Of a stretch of 64,000 bases of DNA, positions 44,843 to 52,610 are shown one piece after another. The first letter of the stretch is position 1. Every line of letters begins with the position of its first letter. A program made the position numbers and the translations under genes. The stretch lies in contig JAOTVX010000003.1 in assembly GCA_029863175.1 (NCBI GenBank), positions 62,001-126,000 of the forward strand, given 5' to 3'. Below the pieces are notes generated by a model. That model was given only the letters and a program-made list of their open reading frames with translations. It was not told where the DNA came from and did no database searches. The DNA is from Betaproteobacteria bacterium (GTDB taxonomy: Bacteria; Pseudomonadota; Gammaproteobacteria; Burkholderiales; SG8-41).

Positions 44843-45646
44843 ATGCCCCGCAGATCGAACGCCACGGCAGACACCCGCCTGACCGGCACCCAAAGCATCG
44901 AGCGGGCGCTGACGCTGCTGCGCGAGATCGCGGCGCACAACCGTAGCGGCTCACGGCTACTCGATCTCGCCACCCGCACCGGCCTCCAGCGCCCAACCGT
45001 CCACCGCATGCTGAAGTGCCTCGCTGCAGAAAGCATGGTGCAGCAGGACACCGACAGTCACCGCTATTTCCTGGGGCCGATGGTATTCGAGCTCGGGCTC
45101 ACCGCCGCGCCCCGCTTTAACTTGCGCGAAATCTGCCACCCGTCACTCTCGCGCCTTGCCGAAGCAACGGGCGACACGGTCTTCCTCACCCAGCGCAGCG
45201 GGCTCGACTCCGTGTGCCTGGACCGCCGCGAGGGAACGTTCCCGATCAAGACCTTCACGCTCGAGATCGGCATGCGTCGTCCGCTCGGCGTCGGCACCGG
45301 CAGCCTCGCCATCCTTTCCGCGCTGCAGGATGACGAAATCCAGGCGATCATTGCCGCCAACACCGCCCGCTTGCCCGAGTACGGGCTCAACCCCGGCACG
45401 CTCCAGTCGCAGGTAAAGCGTTCACAGAAGCTCGGCTTCGCGATGCGTGACTTGCCCGGGCTATCCGGCGTGCGCTCGGTCGGGCAGGCCTTGCGTAACC
45501 AGAGCGGCGTCGCCTTTGCCGCGCTCTCCGTTTCCACGATCTCGAGCCGCATGAGCGATAAGCGCGCAATCGAGGTCGCTCAGCTGCTCAAGAACGAGTC
45601 GCGCCAGCTCGAACGCCAGCTCCTTACCGGCGCTGACGGCCGCTAG
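44843..45646 (+). CDS. IclR-family transcriptional regulator
   Basis: A 267-residue regulator with an N-terminal winged helix (SIERALTLLREIAAHNRSGSRLLDLATRTGLQRPTVHRMLKCL in parts) and a C-terminal IclR effector domain (TVFLTQRSGLDSVCLDRREG; RPLGVGTGSLAILSAL). It is 45 bases upstream of the first CoA-transferase gene in the same direction and divergent from prpB, so it probably controls either or both. Its stop codon TAG lies at the CTAG edge of a palindrome. ATG at 44843 chosen. Confidence 0.92.
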   Translation: MPRRSNATADTRLTGTQSIERALTLLREIAAHNRSGSRLLDLATRTGLQRPTVHRMLKCLAAESMVQQDTDSHRYFLGPMVFELGLTAAPRFNLREICHPSLSRLAEATGDTVFLTQRSGLDSVCLDRREGTFPIKTFTLEIGMRRPLGVGTGSLAILSALQDDEIQAIIAANTARLPEYGLNPGTLQSQVKRSQKLGFAMRDLPGLSGVRSVGQALRNQSGVAFAALSVSTISSRMSDKRAIEVAQLLKNESRQLERQLLTGADGR

Positions 45647-45683
45647 AGGAATTTGTCGTGCCTGTTCCGACACATTCCTAGAG
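45643..45683. repeat. Single type A-like palindrome after the IclR stop
   Basis: CTAGAGGAATTTGTCG ... CCGACACATTCCTAG: a diverged form of the AGGAGTTTGTCGG palindrome that ends the two ~200-bp elements. It contains the IclR stop codon and sits just before the next gene's ATG. Confidence 0.65.
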
Positions 45684-45691
45684 CGCCGGGG

Positions 45692-46936
45692 ATGAAGGCG
45701 TTTCAGGCTGCAGCGCGCTGTCCGCTCGATGGCGTGCGCGTACTGGACTTGTCGCGCGTGGTCGCGGGCAACATGGTCAGCCTGCTGCTCGCGGATTTCG
45801 GCGCGGAGGTCGTGAAGATCGAGCCGCCGGCGGGCGATCCGCTGCGCGATTGGCTGGTGGCCGGTGTCGCGACCAACTGGAAAGTCTACGCGCGCAACAA
45901 GAAAAGCGTGTGCCTCGATCTGCGCAAGGGCGAGGCGAGAGCGCTCCTGCTGAAGCTCGTCGACACCGCCCACGTGTTCATCGAGAACTTTCGCCCCGGC
46001 ACGCTGGAGAAAATGGGCCTTGCCCCGGACGTGCTGCACGCGCGCAATCCGAAGCTCGTAATCGTGCGCGTCACGGGCTGGGGTCAGACCGGGCCGTACC
46101 GCCATAAACCCGGCTTCGGCACGCTCGCCGAAGGCGCGTCGGGTTTCGCGGCGCTCAACGGCTTCGCCGACCGCGAGCCGGTGCTGCCGCCCATACAGCT
46201 CGCCGACTGTACCTCAGGGGTCTACGGTGCCTTTGCCACGCTCGTGGCCGTGCGCGAGGTCGAGGTGGGTGGGGGCCGCGGACAGGTGATCGATCTTTCA
46301 CTGCTGGAGCCGCTCTTCTCCTTCATGGGTCCACAGGCGGCCAGCTATCAGGCTAGCGGACGGCTGCGCCCGCGCACCGGCAGCCGCTCGACCACGGCAG
46401 CCCCGCGCAACGCATACCGCACCAGCGACGATCGTTGGGTCTGCCTCTCCGCCTCGACTCAGGCCATGACCGAGCGTTTGTTCCGCGTCATTGGTCGCGC
46501 CGATCTCATCGACAACCCGCGCTATCGCACGAACGCCGAGCGGGTGCAGCACGCCGCCGAGCTTGACGCCATCATCGGTGAGTTCATCGCGCGCATGACT
46601 CTCGCGGAGAATCTAGATTTCTTCGGCCGGGCTGAAGTGACGGTCGGGCCGATCTACGACATCGCGCAGATCATCGAGGATCCCCACGTCACGGCACGCG
46701 AGATGGTGGCCGCCTATCCGGACGAGGAGATGGGGACGGTCCCGATGCACTGCGTCGTCCCGCGCCTTTCGGGCACGCCTGGCGCAATCCGCCGCGCAGC
46801 CCCCGGGCTCGGCGAGCATAATGCTGAAATCCTCGGCGCGCTGGGCTTGGGCGCGGAGGAGCTCGCGCGGCTCGCCGCCGCAGGGGTAATTTACGCGGGC
46901 AAGCAGCGCACCAAGAAAAAGATCGCCGAGGCCTGA
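45692..46936 (+). CDS. Class III CoA-transferase (CaiB/BaiF), first paralogue
   Basis: About 414 residues. Typical CaiB/BaiF features: CPLDGVRVLDLSRVVAGNMVS, LLADFGAEVVKIEPPAGDPL, NKKSVCLDLRKGEARALL, FRPGTLEKMGL, and GWGQTGPYRHKPGFG with the catalytic Asp nearby (the DR.. region). It would move CoA between a donor such as succinyl-CoA and an organic acid. With the CitE-like lyase and the MaoC-type hydratase that follow, an itaconate, mesaconate or citramalate CoA-transferase is the best inference. Followed directly by a period-8 repeat. Confidence 0.88.
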   Translation: MKAFQAAARCPLDGVRVLDLSRVVAGNMVSLLLADFGAEVVKIEPPAGDPLRDWLVAGVATNWKVYARNKKSVCLDLRKGEARALLLKLVDTAHVFIENFRPGTLEKMGLAPDVLHARNPKLVIVRVTGWGQTGPYRHKPGFGTLAEGASGFAALNGFADREPVLPPIQLADCTSGVYGAFATLVAVREVEVGGGRGQVIDLSLLEPLFSFMGPQAASYQASGRLRPRTGSRSTTAAPRNAYRTSDDRWVCLSASTQAMTERLFRVIGRADLIDNPRYRTNAERVQHAAELDAIIGEFIARMTLAENLDFFGRAEVTVGPIYDIAQIIEDPHVTAREMVAAYPDEEMGTVPMHCVVPRLSGTPGAIRRAAPGLGEHNAEILGALGLGAEELARLAAAGVIYAGKQRTKKKIAEA

Positions 46937-46940
46937 CGAC

Positions 46941-47038
46941 AGTGACTAGGTGACTAAGTGTTTGAGTAAAACCGTCGCAGAGGCAAGGTTAGAGGCTCTG
47001 CGTTCGGATCACCTAGTCGCTTAGTCACTCAATCACCC
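46941..47038. repeat. Inverted-arm period-8 repeat after the CoA-transferase stop
   Basis: Left arm GTGACTAG, GTGACTAA, GTGTTTGA; right arm CACCTAGT, CGCTTAGT, CACTCAAT; arms inverse, about 45 bases apart. It starts four bases after the TGA. Confidence 0.8.
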
Positions 47039-47105
47039 GCTGCCCCCCAATCGACGCTGCCAGTACCGCCGCGCCTGCGGGACCGTTATGGAAGGAAGGA
47101 ATCAA

Positions 47106-48020
47106 ATGACACGCGAACTGCCGGTATGGCGCTCCCTGCTCTACGTGCCCGTCAACGTGGAGAGATTCGTGGAGAAGGCGCACACGCGCGGCGCCGACGT
47201 GATCCAGCTCGACCTCGAGGACGCGGTTCCGCCGGCGGAAAAAGAGAAGGCTCGCACGCTCGTGGGGAAAAATGCGGCACGGGTGCGCCGCGGGGGCGCC
47301 GACGTCGTCGTGCGCATCAACCAGCCCTTGGCGCTCGCGGTGCGCGATCTCGAGCACTCAATCTGCCCCGATGTGGACGCGATTGCCGTCACCAAGGTGG
47401 ATAGCGCCTCTCACGTGAGACTCCTGGGAGAGCTCGTGAGCGAGCTCGAGGACAAGCGCAGGATGAAGGTCGGGCACACCCGGTTCATCGCCATGATCGA
47501 AACCGCGGATGCCTTCTTTCGCATCCACGAAATCGTACGCGCGGATGCGCGTATCGTTGCCTGCAACATCGGCGGCGAGGATTTCGCGCTCGATTGCAAC
47601 ATGCAACCGACCGGCGAGACGCTGCTGTACCCGAAGCAGCACATGATCATCGCAGCCAACGCGGCCGGGATCATACCGCTCGGCTTTGCGGACACCGTGG
47701 CGGGCTTCGGCGATTGGGACAAGTTCCGCAAGATGGTGCGGCGCTCGCGCGATTTCGGCTTTATGGGCGCCGGTTGCATCCATCCCGGGCAGGTGACGAT
47801 CGTCAACGAGGAATACAAACCAAGTGAGGACGAGGTCACGTATGCGCGGAAGGTGATCCAGCTCGACCAGGAGGCTGCAGCAGCGGGACGCGGCTCGTTC
47901 CAGATCGACGGCAAGATGATCGATATCCCCGTCGTCGTGCGCGCCCGGAAGCTGATAAAACGCCACGAAGCCATCAAGCGCCGCGAGGAAAAAACCCTCG
48001 CCGCGACGGATAAACGCTGA
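47106..48020 (+). CDS. CitE/HpcH-type acyl-CoA lyase
   Basis: About 304 residues of the CitE-like family (citramalyl-CoA, malyl-CoA or 3-hydroxy-3-methylglutaryl type lyases). Marks: WRSLLYVPVNVERFVEKA, DVIQLDLEDAVPPAEKEKAR with the metal-binding Glu/Asp, VVVRIN, IAMIETADAFF and MGAGCIHPGQVTIVNEEY. The ATG at 47106 has a good ribosome site (GGAAGGAA). It overlaps the next gene by one base (stop/start TGATG). In the itaconate pathway the equivalent (Ccl) cleaves (S)-citramalyl-CoA to acetyl-CoA and pyruvate. Confidence 0.9.
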   Translation: MTRELPVWRSLLYVPVNVERFVEKAHTRGADVIQLDLEDAVPPAEKEKARTLVGKNAARVRRGGADVVVRINQPLALAVRDLEHSICPDVDAIAVTKVDSASHVRLLGELVSELEDKRRMKVGHTRFIAMIETADAFFRIHEIVRADARIVACNIGGEDFALDCNMQPTGETLLYPKQHMIIAANAAGIIPLGFADTVAGFGDWDKFRKMVRRSRDFGFMGAGCIHPGQVTIVNEEYKPSEDEVTYARKVIQLDQEAAAAGRGSFQIDGKMIDIPVVVRARKLIKRHEAIKRREEKTLAATDKR

Positions 48021-48871
48021 TGACACAAGACCTCGAGGCGCTCAAGGAATGGATCGGCCAGCGGGAAGAGGCCGTGGACTATGTGACTGTGCCGCTTGTC
48101 CACCGCGTCGCTGCGACACTCGATCGTGACGACCCGTTTCCCAGGATCGGTGACCCCCTGCCGGTCGGCTGGCACGCCGTGTTGTTCCCGCGCGTCGTGC
48201 GTCATTCGGAGATTGGCGCGGACGGCCATCCCAAACGCGGTGACTTCCTGCCCCCGGTACCGCTGCCTCGCCGCATGTTTGGCGGCAAGCGCGTTACGTT
48301 CGTCTCGGACCTTCGCGTCGGCGATGAGGTCCGCCGCGAATCGGTGATAAGAGACGTCTTGCCCAAGCGGGGCCGTAGCGGGCAGATGGTGTTCGTGACG
48401 GTGAGGACCGATCTCGTGAGCCCGCGGGGGCTCGCGATCACCGAGGAGCAGGACATCATTTATCGTGGCAATCCCGATCCGAATATCCCGCCAGCGCCGG
48501 CGCAGCCAGTGCCCGGCAAGGCGATATGGAGCCGGTCCATCACTGCCGACCCCGTGCTTCTGTTTCGCTATTCGGCGCTGACCTTCAACGGGCACCGCAT
48601 CCATTACGACTGGCGCTACGTCACCAAGGAAGAAGGCTACCCCGACCTCATCGTAAACGGCGGGCTGCAGACGCTGCTCGTGTGCGAGCTCGTCCGCACG
48701 CACGCCTCGAGCCCGATGCGCTTCATGTCCTCGCGCAACGTACGCCCGCTGTTCGTGAACCGGCCCTTCACGATGTGCGGAGAGCCCGCCACCGACAACA
48801 AGACGGTCAAGCTGTGGGTGGCCGATCAGGACGGCACGCCAACCCTGATCGCTGAAGCCGAGTTCGCCTAG
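48020..48871 (+). CDS. MaoC/HTD2-type hydratase (mesaconyl-C4/itaconyl-CoA hydratase-like)
   Basis: A 283-residue double-hot-dog protein like 3-methylfumaryl(mesaconyl-C4)-CoA hydratase and itaconyl-CoA hydratase (Ich). Recognisable parts: LPVGWHAVLFPRVV, DGHPKRGDFLPPVPLPRRMF, LVSPRGLAITEEQDIIYR, and the second hot-dog part FRYSALTFNGHRIHYDWRYV with the hydratase His, then LIVNGGLQTLL. It is coupled to the lyase gene. Its stop codon TAG lies at the CTAG edge of a palindrome that bounds a ~200-bp element. Confidence 0.88.
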   Translation: MTQDLEALKEWIGQREEAVDYVTVPLVHRVAATLDRDDPFPRIGDPLPVGWHAVLFPRVVRHSEIGADGHPKRGDFLPPVPLPRRMFGGKRVTFVSDLRVGDEVRRESVIRDVLPKRGRSGQMVFVTVRTDLVSPRGLAITEEQDIIYRGNPDPNIPPAPAQPVPGKAIWSRSITADPVLLFRYSALTFNGHRIHYDWRYVTKEEGYPDLIVNGGLQTLLVCELVRTHASSPMRFMSSRNVRPLFVNRPFTMCGEPATDNKTVKLWVADQDGTPTLIAEAEFA

Positions 48872-49067
48872 GAGTTTGTCGGCGCCAAGTCCGACAAACT
48901 CCTAACGCAAAACCGATACTAGAAAATTTGCAAGAAACGATGACAGATATGCGAATTCACCCTCGCCTCCTTTCACCTTCCGCTGCTTCGGCTGGGTTTC
49001 CATTGAATTTCTCAGCCGGTTTTGCTTGTAGCAGCCTGTACGGACTGTTAAGTCCGACAGGGTGCTA
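48868..49067. mobile_element. Palindrome-bounded REP/MITE-like element, copy 2
   Basis: The type A palindrome (AGGAGTTTGTCGG-CGCCAAGT-CCGACAAACTCCT) comes first, the type B palindrome (AGCAGCCTGTACGGAC ... GTCCGACAGGGTGCT, 49030-49066) last: the reverse order of the copy at 40864-41070. Inside each end is GCAAAACCG in inverted orientation. No ORF. Confidence 0.75.
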
Positions 49068-49077
49068 GGAGGCGCCG

Positions 49078-50292
49078 ATGGCTGGAGGTCCACTGGAGGG
49101 CGTGCGGGTGCTTGACCTTACGTCGGTGGTGGTGGGGCCGCTGGCGACGCAGATCATGGCCGACCACGGCGCCGAAGTCATCAAGATCGAGGCGCCCGCG
49201 GGCGACATCGTGCGCGCGCTTGCGGGACGCGGCGTCACCGCCAGCATGTCGGGAAAGTTCCTGCACTTGAACCGCAACAAGCGCAGCATCGCGCTCGACC
49301 TCAAGCAGGAGGCCGCCCGCGATGCGTTGATGAGGCTGATTGAACGCGCTGATGTCCTCATCTGGAACATGCGCCCACCCGCGATGGCGAGACTCGGGCT
49401 CGCCTACGAGGACGTGCGGCGGGTCAATCCCCGCATCATCTACTGCGGCATGTTCGGTTTCGGGCAGGATGGGCGTTACCGTGACAAGCCGGCGTACGAT
49501 TCCATCATCCAGGGCTCAGCCGGCATCGCCGCACTGCATCACCGCGTGACAGGGGAGCCGCGCTACCTGCCGATGGTGATCGCCGACCGCACTGTCGGGC
49601 TCATCGCCGTGCAGATGATCCTGATGGCGCTCTACCACCGCACCCGCACCGGCGAGGGTCAGGCGATCGAGATCCCGATGTTCGAGAACATCGTCAAGTC
49701 CGTGCTCGAGGAGCACATGTACCTGAAGACGTTCGATCCGCCGCTTGGCCCGACCGGTGATCCGCGACTGCTCGACGCCGAAGCGCGGCCCCTCGCCACC
49801 CAGGACGGGTGGATCTGCATCTCCGGCAACACCGACGGGCAGGCATTCGCGATCTTTGATGCGATCGGGAAACCCGAGCTCAAGGCCGACTCACGCTTCA
49901 ACAGCGTCGCGGCGCGCTTCAAGAATACGCCCGAATATTTCCGGATCCGCGCCGAGGGCCTCAGGCAGAAAACCACCGCCGAGTGGCTCGAGATCTTCGA
50001 CGCGACCGACGTGCCCGCGATGCCGTTCCAGACGCTCGATGAACTGATGCAGGACCCGCACTTGAAGGACATCGGCTTTTTCAGCCTGATCGAGCACCCT
50101 ACGGAGGGTCGCATCCGAAACATGAGACTGCCCAACAAGTTGAGCGGCGGCGTGCGCCGGGATTTCCGACCGGCCCCCAAGATCGGCGAGCACAGCATCG
50201 AGATTCTGAGCGAAGCCGGCTACGACGATGCGGCAATAGAGGCGATGGTGGCGAGCAGGGCCACTGTTGACGGCCGTCCTCAAAAACAATGA
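49078..50292 (+). CDS. Class III CoA-transferase (CaiB/BaiF), second paralogue
   Basis: A 404-residue CaiB/BaiF protein preceded by a perfect AGGAGG ribosome site that directly follows the palindromic element. Marks: GPLEGVRVLDLTSVVVGPLA, MADHGAEVIKIEAPAGDIVR, NRNKRSIALDLKQEAARDAL, WNMRPPAMARLGLAY and MFGFGQDGRYRDKPAYDSII. It differs from the first paralogue across much of the length, so the two may use different acids, or one may act on mesaconate and the other on a related C4/C5 acid. Confidence 0.9.
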   Translation: MAGGPLEGVRVLDLTSVVVGPLATQIMADHGAEVIKIEAPAGDIVRALAGRGVTASMSGKFLHLNRNKRSIALDLKQEAARDALMRLIERADVLIWNMRPPAMARLGLAYEDVRRVNPRIIYCGMFGFGQDGRYRDKPAYDSIIQGSAGIAALHHRVTGEPRYLPMVIADRTVGLIAVQMILMALYHRTRTGEGQAIEIPMFENIVKSVLEEHMYLKTFDPPLGPTGDPRLLDAEARPLATQDGWICISGNTDGQAFAIFDAIGKPELKADSRFNSVAARFKNTPEYFRIRAEGLRQKTTAEWLEIFDATDVPAMPFQTLDELMQDPHLKDIGFFSLIEHPTEGRIRNMRLPNKLSGGVRRDFRPAPKIGEHSIEILSEAGYDDAAIEAMVASRATVDGRPQKQ

Positions 50293-50456
50293 ACGGCGAT
50301 GCCCGGTCGCCAAACGCGGCACAAGAGGCTGGCTGCGCGGTCTTCCACGATCGCGGCCGGCAATCACCATTGAATAGCGGGACCTCGCGTGCTGTGAACT
50401 TATGCGCCGCTCAACCGTTGACCGCTCACCTGGATTCACTGACTGAAGAGAATGTC

Positions 50457-51344
50457 ATGCGCTCCTTAACGCGGCAGACTGCCCGGATCCTGATATCCAT
50501 CTTGCTCGCGGCATCGTCGTTCGCATCGGGCCCGCTGCTGGCCCAGAACGCGTCCAGCCCGGACTACGTCCCCCAGGTCGGCCAGCAAGGGAAGGACGTC
50601 ATCTGGGTGCCCACTCCGCAGGCCCTGGTCGAGCACATGCTCGACATGGCCCGGGTCACCCCCAAGGATTATGTCGTCGATCTCGGCTCGGGCGATGGCC
50701 GCACGGTTATCGCCGCTGCGAAGCGCGGCGCGCGGGCGCTTGGCATCGAGTACGACCCCGGCCTGGTCGCACTGGCCAAGCGCAACGCGGAAAAAGCGGG
50801 CGTGTCCGGCAATGCCCATTTCATTCAGAGCGACCTTTTCAAGACCGATTTCAGCGACGCGGACGTGCTCACGCTCTACCTGCTGCCGAGTCTTAACCTG
50901 AAACTGCGGCCGACGATACTCAAGATGAGGCCTGGCACCCGCGTCGTGTCCCACGCGTTCACGATGTACGACTGGCGCCCCGATCAAACCCATACCGCGG
51001 GAGATCGCACCGCCTATATGTGGATCGTGCCGGCCCCGGTCGAGGGGACGTGGCAATTGAGCATCTCGACCGGGCGAACCGGCAATGACGAGCTGGTGCT
51101 GCGCCAGTGGTTTCAGTACGCCCAGGGCCTCGTGCGCATCAACGGCAAGACCAGCGAGTTGGGCAACGTCAGGATCCAGGGCACGCAGATCAGCTTCACG
51201 ATTTTCGAGCCCGCCGGTGGGGATCCGCTGCGCCGCGATTTCACGGGCCGCGTATTCGGAAACACGATGGAGGGCGTCCTCAAGCTGCCCGAAGGCGAGC
51301 AGACATGGAGGACGACGCGGGTTCCGCCGCCCGCCAAGCGCTGA
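50457..51344 (+). CDS. Exported class I SAM-dependent methyltransferase-like protein
   Basis: A 295-residue protein with a clear signal peptide (LISILLAASSFASGPLLAQ) followed by a class I methyltransferase domain: YVVDLGSGDGRTVIAAAKRGARALGIEYDP (motifs I and II in parts), HFIQSDLFKTDF and VLTLYLLPSLNLKLRP. A C-terminal beta-rich part follows. Such proteins occur in several proteobacteria and their target is unknown. The export signal is odd because SAM is not expected in the periplasm. The ATG at 50457 gives the signal peptide; the frame upstream to 50289 looks non-coding. Confidence 0.85.
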   Translation: MRSLTRQTARILISILLAASSFASGPLLAQNASSPDYVPQVGQQGKDVIWVPTPQALVEHMLDMARVTPKDYVVDLGSGDGRTVIAAAKRGARALGIEYDPGLVALAKRNAEKAGVSGNAHFIQSDLFKTDFSDADVLTLYLLPSLNLKLRPTILKMRPGTRVVSHAFTMYDWRPDQTHTAGDRTAYMWIVPAPVEGTWQLSISTGRTGNDELVLRQWFQYAQGLVRINGKTSELGNVRIQGTQISFTIFEPAGGDPLRRDFTGRVFGNTMEGVLKLPEGEQTWRTTRVPPPAKR

Positions 51345-51473
51345 AAGCAAATTGAAACGGTGCGGCTGCCGGTCGCGCTTCCTTCGCGTATCGAGCAGGC
51401 GCGCTCCGATATAATCACACGTACTGCCAGGAACGCCTCGCTTATCTGCCTACGAGAATACGGAGTCCGAGAC

Positions 51474-52397
51474 ATGCCAGCACAGCAAAACCACGCGGCC
51501 ATCATCGGTGGCGGCATCATGGGCGGTGACATCGCCATCATCTTCGCCGCCGGCGGCTGGAACGTGCACGTGATGAGTCCTTCGCAGAAAACGCGCGATG
51601 CGCTGCCAGCGCGGATCGCCGCGGGGCTGAAGAAGCTCGGAGCGCCAGAAGTGAACGCGACGCTGGTCAAGGCCTATGCGAAGCTCGAGGAGCTGCCGCT
51701 AAAGGAGGTCAGCCTCGTAGTCGAAGCGGCGATCGAGGACCTCGCGCTCAAGCACCAGATCTTCGCCGACCTCGAGCGGCTCGCCCGCCCCGACGCGATT
51801 CTCGTAAGCAACACCTCTACCTTCCCGATCGGCGAAATTGGCAAGCACCTCAAGACGCGCTCACGTGTGGCGGGCATGCATTACTTCATGCCAGCACACC
51901 TGGTGCCCCTCGTCGAGATCGTCAGCGCCGAGTTCACCGATCGCAAAGTGGCCGAGCGTCTGATCGATCTCATGCGCGAATTCGGTAAGGCGCCGATCGA
52001 CGTGAGCAAAGACGTTCCCGGATTCGTTGGCAATCGCTTGCAACACGCCCTGATGCGCGAGGCGCTGTGGCTGGTGGCGAATGGCGTCACAACGCCGGAG
52101 GGTATCGACACTGCCGTCCGGTTCGGATTCGGCTTCCGCTACATTGCGTGCGGCCCAATGATGCAGAAGGAGCTCTCGGGCTGGGACACCAATTTACTCG
52201 GGGGCACCTCGATCTATCCCCACCTCTACAACGAGAAGGCGCCGCCCCCGATGATTCGTGACATGGTTGCAAAGGGCCATATCGGGATGAAAGCCAAGCA
52301 CGGCTTTTGGCAATGGACCGACGAGACCATCGCCCGGGAAAAGGCGCGCATCGAGCGCTGCCTGCAGGCGGGAATGGAGATCCTCAAGTCCGGTTAA
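51474..52397 (+). CDS. 3-hydroxyacyl-CoA dehydrogenase
   Basis: A 307-residue enzyme of the FadB/HbdH type. The N-terminal NAD motif is AAIIGGGIMGGDIAIIFAAGGW; other marks are VVEAAIEDLALKHQIFADLE, LVSNTSTFPIGEIG, GMHYFMPAHLVPLVEIV (the catalytic His), and PGFVGNRLQHALMREAL. In the C-terminal domain the GPM.Q.EL.G stretch is kept. It lies 130 bases after the methyltransferase gene. It could serve acyl-CoA breakdown with the nearby CoA-transferases, though its direct substrate is unknown. Confidence 0.92.
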   Translation: MPAQQNHAAIIGGGIMGGDIAIIFAAGGWNVHVMSPSQKTRDALPARIAAGLKKLGAPEVNATLVKAYAKLEELPLKEVSLVVEAAIEDLALKHQIFADLERLARPDAILVSNTSTFPIGEIGKHLKTRSRVAGMHYFMPAHLVPLVEIVSAEFTDRKVAERLIDLMREFGKAPIDVSKDVPGFVGNRLQHALMREALWLVANGVTTPEGIDTAVRFGFGFRYIACGPMMQKELSGWDTNLLGGTSIYPHLYNEKAPPPMIRDMVAKGHIGMKAKHGFWQWTDETIAREKARIERCLQAGMEILKSG

Positions 52398-52555
52398 ATC
52401 CGGACGCTTCGCGCCGGTTTGGCGCGCGCCGGAACGCGAAGTCCGGGTCGAGTGCGATAAGACCGCCCGGTACGGAAGGCACCGTCGGCCGCGAGCACAT
52501 GCGCGTGCGGGTTGAAGGTCGCCAGATTTCCGAAGGTCTGCCATGGCCTTTCGCT
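52398..52555 (-). pseudogene. IS91-type transposase fragment, frameshifted
   Basis: On the minus strand the sequence reads WQTFGNLATFNPHAHVLAAD then GAF, and after a one-base shift GGLIALDPDFAFRRAP. This is the core of IS91-family (Y2) transposases, which carry 'QTFG.L...PH.HVL..DG.F'. Only about 50 codons remain, with at least one frameshift, and no element ends are visible. It marks old transposition at the border to the accessory region. Confidence 0.7.
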
Positions 52556-52610
52556 CCTGCGGATCGGTTGCTAATATTTCCGTCGTGCACGCCTACTCTT
52601 ATCCCCCTCT

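Noticed and set aside
47411..48703. 430-residue antisense frame over the lyase and hydratase genes
   Set aside because: No family resemblance, low-complexity composition, and two well-supported genes occupy the plus strand.
50289..50456. N-terminal extension of the exported methyltransferase
   Set aside because: It has no conserved residues and would hide the signal peptide; the ATG at 50457 fits better.
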